A DNA stretch of 64,000 nt from JAKACA01 sp963769255 (GCA_963769255.1 CAVYKV010000001.1:2976001-3040000), one strand, 5' to 3'. Counted from the first letter of the stretch, positions 34,928-43,471 are shown. Numbers and translations: made by a program. Notes: a model not told the origin generated them from the letters alone.

Positions 34928-36416
34928 ATGGACTCCGCGAGTCGGGTTTCGTCCCGGCGGCACCCTTGGCGGGCAGCCATCACCCTGCTCGTCGCCGCCC
35001 TGGCCTTTGGCACCCTTGTCGAGGGTGGCTTCGCCTCCGGTGCGCAGCCGCTGCGACCCGGCTCGTCGCCACGGCACGCCGCCGCAACGACGACGGTCCT
35101 CGGCACGTTCCTCGGCAACCTGGCGCGCACGAGCTTCACGACGGACCCGTCGATCACGACGGCCACGGTGCACGCCCTGAAGGAACGATGGATCGCTCAC
35201 GCCGGGTCCTCGATCTCGGCCGAGCCCGTCGTCCACGACGGAGTCGTCTACTGGGCTGACTGGGCCGGCTACGAGACGGCCTCGAGCGCCACGACGGGAC
35301 GGCGCATCTGGCGTGTCTACCTCGGGGTCACGGTCGGCCAGCGAGGGTCGCGACTGCTCGCCGGAGCGTGCCGGAGTCGCCAGCTCGGCCTCGCTCGCCG
35401 AGGTGAGCGGCGCCCTCCGCCTCCTCGTCGGCACGGGCAACGGCGGCATCGCCTCCATCAACGCCAGCAACGGCAAGATCGTCTGGCAGCGGCGGATCGC
35501 CCCCAAGGTGGGCGGCATGATCTGGAGCTCTCCGGCCGTGATCCACGGCTCCGTCTTCATCGGCGTCTCCTCGCTTGGCGACTGTCCGCTCGTGCCGGGC
35601 AAGATGGTGAAGCTGAACGCCGCAAACGGCTCGATCCAGGCTGAATTCACGGTCTCGCTCCCGGCGACGTGCAGCGGCGACACGATGTGGTCGGCCCCGT
35701 CGCTCGACCCGGCGCTGAACGCCCTCTTCATCACGACCGGCAACTCGAACACCGCCGCAGGCGCCAACTGCTACACGAAGGACGACGACGCCATCCTCAA
35801 GCTGTCGATGACGACGCTCAAACTGGAGGCACGCTGGCAGGTCCCGAAGCGCCAGGAATACCTGGACGCCGACTTCGGTGCCACGGCGACGCTGTTCGAC
35901 GTCCGCCTCGGGGGTCGCACGGTCGGGCTCGTGGGCGCCGCCAACAAGGACGGGGTCTTCTACGCCCTCCGGCAGAGCAACCTCTCCCTCGTCTGGTCGG
36001 ATCGCATCGCCGTCATGGGCAACTGCCCCCAGTGCGGCGACGGCACGATCGCCTCGGCGGCCTTCGACGGCACTGATCTCTACCTCGGCGGCACGAAGGC
36101 GACCGTTGGGACGAAGCAGTGCCGCGGGACGCTGCGCAAGGTCAACCCCGCCAACGGCAAGGTGATCTGGACGCTCTGCCTCTACGATCCGGTGCTGGGC
36201 GCCCCGAGCGGCGTCGCCGGGGTCGTGTTCGTCACCTACGGGCCGCAGGTGAACGCCATCGCCACGGCGACCGGCAAGACTCTCTTCTCGTACTTCGACC
36301 CCACGAAGAACGCTTCCCAGTGGGCGACGGTGAAGATCGCGGGGTCGTGGGTGTACATCCCCGATATGTCGGGGGGTCTACGGGCTTTCGAACTGTCGAC
36401 GCCGCGCGCCGGCTGA
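34928..36416 (+). pseudogene. secreted PQQ-type beta-propeller protein, copy 2, one frameshift
   Basis: Tandem paralogue of the preceding gene, most residues identical by eye, especially over the last third. GGGAGG lies 6 bases before ATG 34928 and directly abuts the alternative ATG at 34922, so 34928 is the start. A signal peptide follows. The frame breaks after VGQRG; in the next frame RDCSPERAGVASSASL continues the match to copy 1. One extra G in the triplet at 35345-35347 explains it. With the base removed the gene is 495 residues, exactly the length of copy 1, strong support for a single-base error. Confidence 0.88.
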
Positions 36417-36441
36417 GCGTCGGAGCGGCGCGCGGCGCCAT

Positions 36442-37272
36442 TCAGGCGTCGAGCGAGGAGCCGAATCGGATCACGTTGCCGTCCGGGTCGGTGTGCGACC
36501 CCTCCCGCATGCCCCAGGGCGTGTCCTCGGCGGGGTGCAGCTCGCCGCCGGGCCCGGCGGCCTTCCACTCCTCGTAGAGGGCGTCGGCGTCCCGCACGAA
36601 GAGATAGGCGGAGCCGGCCGACGGCTCCTCGCCCTCGTGAACCTGCGTGAACTGGAGCCCGACGCCGTCGCGTCGGGCGAATCCGTACTCGTCGCCGTCC
36701 TCGTAGGCGAAGACCTGAAACCCGAGCGCCGTGTAATGCTCGAGCGCCCCCCGCAGGCGGCGGACCTCGAAGATCGGGCTGACCCGGCGGAGCTGACGAG
36801 CCGAACGCTTCCGGCCTGTACCGGCACCGCCGGCCTCGACCTTGATCTCCGTGAGGGCGACGAGGGTGGCGCGCAGCGCCTCGATCTGCTCGTTCGAGAC
36901 TCGCTCCGCCAACCGTCGGTCCACCGTCTCGGTGCCGCGCAGGATGGCATCGACGACCTCCTGGCCGCGGTCGGTCAGCTCGAGGGCGACGCGGCGCCGA
37001 TCCTCGTTGTCGGGATGCCGCTCCAGGTAGCCGCGCTGCACGAGGACGTCCAGCGCCTGGCTGACCGCCTGCTTCGTGACCCCGAGCTCGGAGGGCAGGT
37101 CCTGCCGCGGTCCCCTCGTGGAGTCGATGCCCGCCAGGATGAAGCCGCCGTTGCGGGGGAGGTCGTCGACCCCGATGGCGGCCAGCTCCGCCCGCATCGC
37201 CTGCGAGTAGGCGGCCCGGGCGGACCGCATGAGGGTCGGGGTTGAATAGTCGTGCCGGTCGGGAGCGTTCAT
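36442..37272 (-). CDS. MarR regulator fused to a VOC domain
   Basis: 276 residues in two parts. Residues ~10-145 are a MarR winged helix (LGVTKQAVSQALDVLVQRGYLER, then NEDRRRVALELTDRGQ). Residues ~165-275 are a VOC/bleomycin-resistance-like domain (IFEVRRLRGALEHYTALGF, EYGFARRDG, TDPDGNVIRFG). A basic linker joins them. The VOC half could sense the ligand or bind or modify it, so one protein may be both detector and detoxifier. The ATG lies 6 bases after a -10 box, so the message is probably leaderless; twin palindromes overlap that promoter. It lies downstream of a separate MarR gene. Confidence 0.9.
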   Translation of the reverse strand: MNAPDRHDYSTPTLMRSARAAYSQAMRAELAAIGVDDLPRNGGFILAGIDSTRGPRQDLPSELGVTKQAVSQALDVLVQRGYLERHPDNEDRRRVALELTDRGQEVVDAILRGTETVDRRLAERVSNEQIEALRATLVALTEIKVEAGGAGTGRKRSARQLRRVSPIFEVRRLRGALEHYTALGFQVFAYEDGDEYGFARRDGVGLQFTQVHEGEEPSAGSAYLFVRDADALYEEWKAAGPGGELHPAEDTPWGMREGSHTDPDGNVIRFGSSLDA

Positions 37273-37278
37273 GCGGCC

Positions 37279-37315
37279 AGACTATGGACAAGCTGCTTGT
37301 TAGTCAAGAAACTTG
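37279..37315 (-). promoter_or_regulatory. leaderless promoter with twin CAAG-N3-CTTG operators
   Basis: On the minus strand TTGACT (37307-37302), a 17-base spacer and TAGTCT (37284-37279) make a good housekeeping promoter. The ATG of the MarR-VOC gene follows after 6 bases. CAAG-CTG-CTTG (37289-37299) and CAAG-AAA-CTTG (37305-37315) are two palindromes 16 bp apart centre to centre. One covers the -35 box and one the spacer, as expected for MarR autorepression. Confidence 0.75.
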
Positions 37316-37792
37316 TCGATCATCCGCCAGGTGCTCGAGGACGTGCCGGGCGACGCTCGCCACGGTCGCCACCTGACCCGGGGTGAGGCCGTCGAAGACG
37401 AGGCGGCGAACGGCGTCGGCGTGTGCGGGAGCGGCCGCCTCGATGGCCTGGCGCCCTGCCTCGGTGAGCACGACGAAGGCCCCTCGGCGATCGGACCGGC
37501 ACTCCTGCCGCTCGACGAGCCCACGGCGCTGCATGCGGGCGAGATGATGGGAGAGCCGGCTCTGCTCCCAACCGAGGCGCTCGGCCAGCTCGAAGACGCG
37601 CAACCGCCCCACCGATACCTCGCTCAAGGGAACGAGCACGTCGTAGTCGGCGAGGGAGAGGCCGGAGTCCTCCTGCAGCTGGCGGTTGAGCCGCGCCTCG
37701 AGCTGCCCCGTCATGGCGAGCAATCCCCGCCACGCTCGCTGTTCGTTGGCGTTGAGCCACGGCTTCACACCAGTGACCCTAGCGGAATACAT
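37304..37792 (-). CDS. MarR-family transcriptional regulator
   Basis: 162 residues from ATG 37792, or ~154 from the GTG at 37768. The winged helix shows LSLADYDVLVPLSEVSVGRLR, LAERLGWEQSRLSHHLARMQRRGLVER and the wing CRSDRRGAFVVLTEAGRQ. The palindrome at 37787-37806 overlaps the ATG, which favours the downstream GTG as the real start so that the operator lies in the promoter. It is divergent from the pirin gene and presumably represses it and itself. Its 3' end overlaps the operator region of the MarR-VOC gene. Confidence 0.9.
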   Translation of the reverse strand: MYSARVTGVKPWLNANEQRAWRGLLAMTGQLEARLNRQLQEDSGLSLADYDVLVPLSEVSVGRLRVFELAERLGWEQSRLSHHLARMQRRGLVERQECRSDRRGAFVVLTEAGRQAIEAAAPAHADAVRRLVFDGLTPGQVATVASVARHVLEHLADDRQVS

Positions 37793-37806
37793 GATCTGTC
37801 ATGTAT
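37787..37806. promoter_or_regulatory. operator palindrome between MarR and pirin
   Basis: ATACATGA-TCTG-TCATGTAT: perfect 8-bp arms with a 4-base spacer, in the 48-bp gap between the divergent MarR and pirin genes. Size and symmetry match MarR-family binding sites. Confidence 0.75.
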
Positions 37807-37840
37807 GTTGCCGCTTGGGAGACCTTCGAAAGGACCCGAG

Positions 37841-38608
37841 ATGACCAACACGAGCGCGCTTGCCCCCATCGTCGACGTCCGCCGCGCTGGCGACCGCTCC
37901 GCCACCCGCCTCGACTGGCTCGACAGCAAGCACAGCTTCAGCTTCTCCAGCCACTACGACCCGGCGAACACGCACCATGGCCTGTTGCTCGTGAACAACG
38001 ACGACACGGTGACGCCGGGGTCGGGTTTCGAGACGCATCCGCACCGCGACATGGAGATCGTCACCTGGGTCCTGCAGGGATCCCTCGTCCACCAGGACTC
38101 GGAGGGCAACGCCGGCATCATCTACCCGGGCCTCGCCCAGCGGATGAGCGCCGGCACCGGCATCCTGCACAGCGAGAAGAACGACTCGTGGCGCCTCGGT
38201 GGCGACCGCCACAGCGTCCCGGTGCACTTCGTGCAGATGTGGGTCGTGCCTGACGAGGATGGCATCGTCCCCGGGTACGAGCAGCTCGAGATCGACCACG
38301 AGCTCCTCTCGGGCGGGCTCGTCCCCATCGCCTCCGGCATGGAGCGCCACGCCGGCGCCGCCGCCATCCGCATCAAGAACCGCTACGCCACCCTGCACGC
38401 CGCCCGCCTGGCGGCGGGGCAGACGGTGCAGCTGCCGGAGGCGCCATACCTCCACCTCTTCGTGCCGCGGGGGGAGGTCTCGCTCGAAGGCGCCGGCGAG
38501 CTGCACGAGGGCGACGCCGTCCGCTTCACCGGGAGCGGTGGCCAGCAGGTGACGGCGGCGGGGCCGGCCGAGATCCTCGTGTGGGAGATGCATGCCGGGC
38601 TGGGGTGA
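37841..38608 (+). CDS. pirin-family bicupin
   Basis: Bicupin of 255 residues, start ATG 37841 after AAAGGA. The N-terminal cupin carries the metal motif FETHPHRDMEIVTWVLQG, with further ligands around SAGTGILHSEKN. The second cupin (about 170-250) is degenerate. Block order HSFSFSSHYDPANTHHG is the YhaK/pirin-like type. Bacterial pirins are iron proteins, some with quercetinase activity, others acting as redox-sensing partners. Divergent MarR control suggests response to a phenolic or oxidant. Cytoplasmic. Confidence 0.93.
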   Translation: MTNTSALAPIVDVRRAGDRSATRLDWLDSKHSFSFSSHYDPANTHHGLLLVNNDDTVTPGSGFETHPHRDMEIVTWVLQGSLVHQDSEGNAGIIYPGLAQRMSAGTGILHSEKNDSWRLGGDRHSVPVHFVQMWVVPDEDGIVPGYEQLEIDHELLSGGLVPIASGMERHAGAAAIRIKNRYATLHAARLAAGQTVQLPEAPYLHLFVPRGEVSLEGAGELHEGDAVRFTGSGGQQVTAAGPAEILVWEMHAGLG

Positions 38609-38639
38609 CCCGGTCGGTTTCTTGGACGGCATCTGGTAT

Positions 38640-38669
38640 TTGACTGGTCTTGCCCGGGAGCACTAGAAA
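38640..38669 (+). promoter_or_regulatory. promoter of the GntR operon, probably leaderless
   Basis: TTGACT (38640-38645), an 18-base spacer, then TAGAAA (38664-38669). The GTG start of the GntR gene is at 38679, only 9 bases past the -10 box, so transcription should begin at or very near the start codon. No ribosome site is present. Confidence 0.6.
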
Positions 38670-38678
38670 CCCCACCCG

Positions 38679-39491
38679 GTGACCACCGCAACCCCCACGG
38701 ACGCCCTCTCGGGAGAGTTGCTCGAGCAGCCCCGCTACGTGGTCGTGGCGCGCCGGCTGGCGGCCGCCGTCTCGGGCGGGCAGCTGCGGAGGGGGGACCG
38801 GCTGCCGGGCGAGCGGGAGCTCTGCCGCATCTTCGACGTCAGCCGCGTCACGGTGCGGCGGGCCCTCGAGGAGCTCCGGTTGCAATCGCTCATCGAGCCG
38901 GTCGGCACCCGCGGATGGTTCGTCACGAGCCGCTTCCTCGGCGAGCCGAGCATGCTCGTCAGCTTCTCCGACATGGCGGCGACCCGCGCTCTGCCCTCCG
39001 CCTCCCGCCTGGTGTCGGCGACGGTGCGGCGGCCCGACCTGGAGGAAGCGACCGCCCTCGCCGTGCCGGCGGGCGAGCGCATCCTCGACCTCCGCCGCCT
39101 CCGTCTCCTCTCGGGGGTGCCCGTGGCGATCGAGCGCTCCCGGCTCGCCGTCTGGCTGGCGCCCGTGCTGGCCCACACGGACTTCGCGGCCGAGTCGCTC
39201 TACGCCACCCTCCGCCGTTGCGGGGTCGTCCCCACCCGGGCCGACTACGAGCTGCAGGCGGTGGCCGCCGATGCCGCCCAGGCCGCCCTCCTCGAGACCG
39301 ATGCCGGCGCCCCCCTGCAGGCGATCGTCGCCACGACCTTCGACCAGCAGGGCCGCGCCATCGAGCTCAGCAACAATCTCTTCCGGGGCGACTCGTACCG
39401 GTTCTCGGCCCGCCTGTTCGCGCCCACCATGCCGGAGGGGTGGCAGGAACGCGCCGCCGAGTCGCCGCCGTCACGGGCACCTGGCCGGTGA
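38679..39491 (+). CDS. GntR-family regulator with UTRA domain
   Basis: 270 residues, GTG start. Winged helix (about 18-85): RRGDRLPGERELCRIFDVSRVTVRRALEEL. UTRA effector domain (about 105-255): ERILDLRRLRLLSGVPVAIERSRL and AIVATTFDQQGRAIELSNNLFRGDSYRF, the standard HutC/FarR layout. UTRA domains bind sugars, sugar phosphates or amino acids. It heads a five-gene plus-strand run with 4-bp overlaps and must be its local regulator, with the substrate or a sugar phosphate as likely inducer. Confidence 0.93.
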   Translation: MTTATPTDALSGELLEQPRYVVVARRLAAAVSGGQLRRGDRLPGERELCRIFDVSRVTVRRALEELRLQSLIEPVGTRGWFVTSRFLGEPSMLVSFSDMAATRALPSASRLVSATVRRPDLEEATALAVPAGERILDLRRLRLLSGVPVAIERSRLAVWLAPVLAHTDFAAESLYATLRRCGVVPTRADYELQAVAADAAQAALLETDAGAPLQAIVATTFDQQGRAIELSNNLFRGDSYRFSARLFAPTMPEGWQERAAESPPSRAPGR

Positions 39492-40893
39492 CCGGCGAAC
39501 CCGTCGCCCTCGGCATCGACGTCGGCCTGAGCGGGACCCGCACGGCCCTCGTCGCCGCCGACGGCGGCGTCCTCGCCACGGGGGCGTGCCCCCGCCACAG
39601 CGTCGCCCAGCGTGAGGGCGAGGACGGGATGCCGGCGCGATGGCGCCACGAGATCACCGAGGCGACCCGACAAGCCCTCGCCTCGGCACCGTCGGTCGAG
39701 GTGGCGGCCCTCGCCGTCGGGGCCGTCGGTCCCTGCACGGTCCTCGTCGACGCCCGGCTCGAGGCGATGGCCGATCCCCTCCTCTTCTCCGAGACGGGAG
39801 GCGAATGGGGTTCGGCCTCCCCAGACGGCGCCTTCGCCGGCGACGTCCTCCCCAGCGATCACGTGCTGCCGGCGCTCGCCGCCTTCGCCGCCCGCCGCCC
39901 GGACGTCGTGGCGGCCGCCTCCTTCGCTCTCGACGCCACCGGCTACCTCGTGGGTTGGCTCACCGGGGAGCCGGTCATGGACGACATCACGGCCTTTGAC
40001 TACGTCGTTCCCGGTTCCCAGCCCCTCGTCGCCCTCCCGACGCCGCGGCCGCCGCAGGCGATCGCCGGTGCACTCCTGCCTCCGGTCGCCGAGGCGCTCG
40101 GACTGCCGGCTGGCCTCCCCGTCGCCGTCGGCGCCTACGACTCCTACGTCGACCTCCTCGCCATGGGGCTTCGCCGGCCGGGGGACGCCGGCCTCCTCCT
40201 CGGCAGCACGATGGTGGCGGCAGCCCTGGCGGCGCCTGGCATCGAACCGCGCGCCCACGGCCTCGGACTGCGCACCGTGCGATGGCCGCTCGGCGACGCC
40301 GTTCTCGTCGGCGGCTGGACCTCGTCGGCCGGGGCGGCGCTCGACTGGTCGCGGCGCCTCCTTGCCCTCAGCGACGAGGAGGAGGGGACGGCTGGTCTGT
40401 TGGATCCCGGCTCCGGCGGCCTCGTCAGCCTTCCCTATCTCGCCGGCGAGCGGACGCCGGTCTGGGACGAGCACGCTTCCGGCGCCGTCGTCGGGCTCAC
40501 GGCCGCCACGACGCGGCCGCAACTGCATCGCGCCGTGCTCGACGGCGTCGTGCTCTCGACCCGCCAGGTCATGCGCACCATCGCCGAGTGCGCCCCGCCC
40601 CGCGCTGGCTGGCGGGCGGCGGCGGCACTCGCCACGCCGCCTGGCTGCAGGCGACGGCGGACGGCATCGGCCACGAGCTCGAGGTGCTGGACGCCGGCGG
40701 GGGCCTCGCCGCCGGCGTGCTCGCCCTCGCCTCCATCGGCTTCGACGTCGAGCTGCACCCGACCGGGCGCGTCGTCCCCGATGCTCGGGCGACGGCTCGC
40801 TACGACCGCCTCGCCACCGTGTACGACACCCTCTATCCCCTGCTGAAGGAGACCATGCACACCCTCGACGCACTTCGCGAGCAACAGCCATGA
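39488..40893 (+). pseudogene. FGGY-family carbohydrate kinase, one frameshift
   Basis: Sugar or polyol kinase. N-terminal ATPase motif LGIDVGLSGTRTALV, the central YDSYVDLLAMGLRRPGDAG block, then LLGSTMV and YLAGERTPVW. After TIAECAPP the frame breaks. The C-terminal signature AGGGGTRHAAWLQATAD (FGGY signature 2 region) lies in the next frame. A missing C in the C-run at 40598-40601 explains it; repaired length is 468 residues. GTG start overlaps the GntR stop, and its stop overlaps the dehydrogenase start. It would phosphorylate the ketose made by the operon's dehydrogenases. Confidence 0.87.
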
Positions 40894-41894
40894 GCGACCA
40901 GGAGGCCTTGCTCATGCGGGCGGCGCGCCTGCACGGCGTGGCCGACCTCCGCCTCGAGCAACTCGAACGCCCGCGCCCTTCCGAGGGTGAGCTCCTCGTC
41001 GCCATCGAGATGTGCGGGGTCTGCTCGACGGACGCCCGCAAGTTCCACATCGGCGTCAACCATGGGAGCTACCCACTCAATCCGGGCCACGAGTGGGCGG
41101 GGCGGGTCGTGGAGGTCGGCGACGGCGTCGAGACCTTCGGCCCCGGCGACCTCGTCTTCGGCGATACCTATGCCGGCTACGCCGAGTACGCCGCCATCGC
41201 CGTGACGCCCGTGGACCCCTGGTCCTATGGCGCCCTTTCCCTCCCGGACGACCTCCCGCTCGAACGTGCGATCTTCGTGGAGCCGCTCGCCGACTGCCTG
41301 CACGCCGTGCACGACCAAGCCCGACTGGCGGAGGGCGACCGGGTCGTCGTCGTCGGCGCCGGCGCCATGGGTCTCCAGATCGCCGCCGTCGCAAGCCTCT
41401 CGGGTGGCCGCGTCCTCGTCGTGGAGCCGGAGGAGCACCGCAGGACGGTCGCCCGCTCGCTCGGAGCGGAGGAGGCGATCACCCCGGACGACTGGGTGTC
41501 CGCCGCCCGCGAGTGGTCGGGTGGCGACGGCGCCGACGTCGTCATCGTCGCCGTCGGCAGGACGGAGGCCGTGTCCCAGGCGCTGCACGCCGCCGCCCCG
41601 GGGGCCCGCATCGTCGCCTTCGCCGGCTTCGGCGCGTCGCCCGAGGCCGTGCTCGACCTCAACCTCCTGCACTACCTGGAGCTCTCCATCGTCGGCAGCG
41701 AATGGGTGGGCACGCCCCCCAATCAGCGGCGCGAGCGCTATGGGCAGGCCCTCGGCCTCCTCGCCTCCGGTCGCCTCGCCCTCGAGTCGCTCGTCGAGCG
41801 CGTCGCCCCGCTGGACAAGGCGGCCGATGTCCTGGCGGGCTTCTTCCACGACCCCGCCGTGAAGACTGTCCTGAGAATGGGAGCCGCCCGATGA
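40890..41894 (+). CDS. zinc-dependent alcohol/polyol dehydrogenase
   Basis: MDR-family dehydrogenase, 334 residues. Catalytic zinc ligands are visible: Cys in MCGVCSTDARKF, His-Glu in PGHEWAG, and the Glu in IFVEPLADCLHAV. The four-Cys structural zinc loop is absent; the region reads DLVFGDTYAGYAEYAA. The nucleotide domain has VVGAGAMGLQIAAV with Glu in VVEPEE at the second strand end, favouring NAD. Likely oxidises a polyol or sugar acid hydroxyl. ATGA overlaps tie it to the kinase and aldolase genes. Confidence 0.92.
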   Translation: MSDQEALLMRAARLHGVADLRLEQLERPRPSEGELLVAIEMCGVCSTDARKFHIGVNHGSYPLNPGHEWAGRVVEVGDGVETFGPGDLVFGDTYAGYAEYAAIAVTPVDPWSYGALSLPDDLPLERAIFVEPLADCLHAVHDQARLAEGDRVVVVGAGAMGLQIAAVASLSGGRVLVVEPEEHRRTVARSLGAEEAITPDDWVSAAREWSGGDGADVVIVAVGRTEAVSQALHAAAPGARIVAFAGFGASPEAVLDLNLLHYLELSIVGSEWVGTPPNQRRERYGQALGLLASGRLALESLVERVAPLDKAADVLAGFFHDPAVKTVLRMGAAR

Positions 41895-42667
41895 ACACCG
41901 CACATCTCGGCGAGTCCGCAGGGTCCGCCCTCGGCCCCGACGGGCGATGGCTCGTCGTCGCCATCGACCATCCGCTCTACTCCTGGCCCTGCCACGGGCT
42001 GGCCGACCGCGACGGCTTCCTCGCCGCCGTGGCGGGCGCCGGCGCCGACGCCGTCATCGCCTCCTATGGAACGATCCGCGATTGCCGGGTCTCCTTCGGC
42101 AACGCCGTCCCCATCCTCAAGCTCGACCTCACTGTCGTCTGTCTCGGGAACGACTATCCGGTCAGCGAGTTCGCTCCCGCCTGGGACCTCGACGACGCCC
42201 GGCGTCTCGGCGTCACCCACGTCCTCACCTACGTCCAGCTCGGCGCCGACTTCGAACTGGAGGCCCTCAGGTCGGCCGCCCGTGTCGCCGCCGCGGCGGA
42301 CGCCGTCGGCATGACCTATATCGCCGAGATCATCCCGGTCGAGAGCGAGCGCTTTCCCGAGCCGGCCGCCCCGCTCGCCATCGCCGCCGCCGTACGGGCC
42401 GGTGCGGAGATCGGGGCGCATGTGGTGAAGACGGCGTTTCCCGAGCCGGTGAAAGGCCTCGCCGAGGCGACCGGCTTCGGCATTCCCGTCCTCGTCGCCG
42501 GGGGCGACCCGCTCGCCGAGGCGTCACTCCTCCTCTCCCGCGTGCAGGAGGCGCTCGGTGCGGGCGCCGCCGGCGCCGCCGTCGGGCGCAACGTCTGGGG
42601 CTCCACCGACCCGGCGGCGACCGTGCGGCAGTTGCGGGAGGCCATCCACGAGCAGGCGGGGCCGTGA
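41891..42667 (+). CDS. class I aldolase, DhnA/LsrF/DeoC-like
   Basis: TIM-barrel aldolase of 258 residues. It shows VVAIDHPLYSWPC (DHP as in DhnA/LsrF proteins), VPILKLDLTV, an acidic strand TYIAEIIPVE, and the Schiff-base Lys in GAHVVKTAF. The phosphate-binding end reads VLVAGGDP and AAGAAVGRNVW. The family includes fructose-bisphosphate aldolase class Ia and the LsrF thiolase. After the kinase in this operon it probably cleaves a ketose phosphate to two small fragments. The exact sugar is unknown. Confidence 0.88.
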   Translation: MNTAHLGESAGSALGPDGRWLVVAIDHPLYSWPCHGLADRDGFLAAVAGAGADAVIASYGTIRDCRVSFGNAVPILKLDLTVVCLGNDYPVSEFAPAWDLDDARRLGVTHVLTYVQLGADFELEALRSAARVAAAADAVGMTYIAEIIPVESERFPEPAAPLAIAAAVRAGAEIGAHVVKTAFPEPVKGLAEATGFGIPVLVAGGDPLAEASLLLSRVQEALGAGAAGAAVGRNVWGSTDPAATVRQLREAIHEQAGP

Positions 42668-43437
42668 CGACCGGCGACGTCGCCCTCGTGACGGGCGCCG
42701 GGACGGGCATCGGGCGGGCGAGCGCCGTCGCCCTCGCCCGCAGCGGCAACGTCGTCGTCGGGGTGGGCCGGCGCCTTGCGCCGCTCGAGGCGCTCTCGCT
42801 CGAGGAGGCCGGCCTTTCCGTGCACGCCGTGGCCGAGTCGCTCGACTCGGCGGAGGGCTGTGGCCGTGCCGTCGCCGCCGCCGTGGCGGCGGCGGGGGCA
42901 CCTCTCGTCCTCGTGCACGCCGCCGGCCTCGGGGGCTTCATGGACCGGCCGATCTTCGAGGAGACGACCGAGGCGTGGCGCGCCACCATGGCCGTCAACC
43001 TCGACGCCGCCTTCGAGCTCATCCGCCTCACGGCGCCGGCCATGCGATCGGCCGGCCGCGGGCGCATCATCCTCATCGGGTCGACGGCAGGCTCCGTCGG
43101 CGCCCCTTCGATGTCCGCCTACTCCGCCTCGAAGGCGGGCCTCGTCGGCCTCATGCGCTCGGTCGCCTGCGACGTAGCCCCCTTCGGGATCACCTGCAAT
43201 GCCGTACTGCCCACCTGGGTACGCGGCACGGAGATGGCGGAGGCGGACGCCCAGCTTGAGGCGTCGGCCCGTTTCCTCAGCGTGGAGGAGATCTGGCGGG
43301 AGCGAGCGGCCGCCGCACCAGCCGGCCGCGTGCTCGACGCCGAGGAGGTGGCGCACGTCGTGACGTGGCTGGCGGGCGACGACTCGAGCGGTGTGAACGG
43401 CGCCGCCATCGACGTCACTCTCGGCGCCGTCTGGTAG
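42664..43437 (+). CDS. SDR-family dehydrogenase
   Basis: Short-chain dehydrogenase of 257 residues, GTG start overlapping the aldolase stop. Motifs: TGAGTGIG, HAAG in the NNAG position, catalytic Ser in LIGSTAG, and YSASK. The sequence VGRRLAPLEAL after the second strand, with Arg-Arg, suggests NADP. Last gene of the GntR operon. It could oxidise the polyol, or reduce an aldehyde from the aldolase step. A hairpin follows its stop. Confidence 0.92.
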   Translation: MTTGDVALVTGAGTGIGRASAVALARSGNVVVGVGRRLAPLEALSLEEAGLSVHAVAESLDSAEGCGRAVAAAVAAAGAPLVLVHAAGLGGFMDRPIFEETTEAWRATMAVNLDAAFELIRLTAPAMRSAGRGRIILIGSTAGSVGAPSMSAYSASKAGLVGLMRSVACDVAPFGITCNAVLPTWVRGTEMAEADAQLEASARFLSVEEIWRERAAAAPAGRVLDAEEVAHVVTWLAGDDSSGVNGAAIDVTLGAVW

Positions 43438-43461
43438 GCCCGGCCGGCCATCTCGCCGGGC
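43438..43461. terminator. hairpin between convergent genes
   Basis: GCCCGGC (43438-43444), 10-base loop, GCCGGGC (43455-43461), directly after the SDR stop and 10 bp before the end of the convergent acyltransferase gene. The stem is all G-C. There is no T-run, so it is only a probable terminator, serving either direction. Confidence 0.45.
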
Positions 43462-43471
43462 GTAGTCGCCC

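Noticed and set aside
33420..36416. Methanol or alcohol quinoprotein dehydrogenases
   Set aside because: Blade-like repeats are present but no heme motif and no recognisable PQQ/Ca2+ catalytic set; called only PQQ-type propellers.
39488..42667. Autoinducer-2 processing operon (LsrK/LsrF-like)
   Set aside because: Kinase and aldolase classes are compatible, but LsrR, the transporter and LsrG are absent and two dehydrogenases are present.
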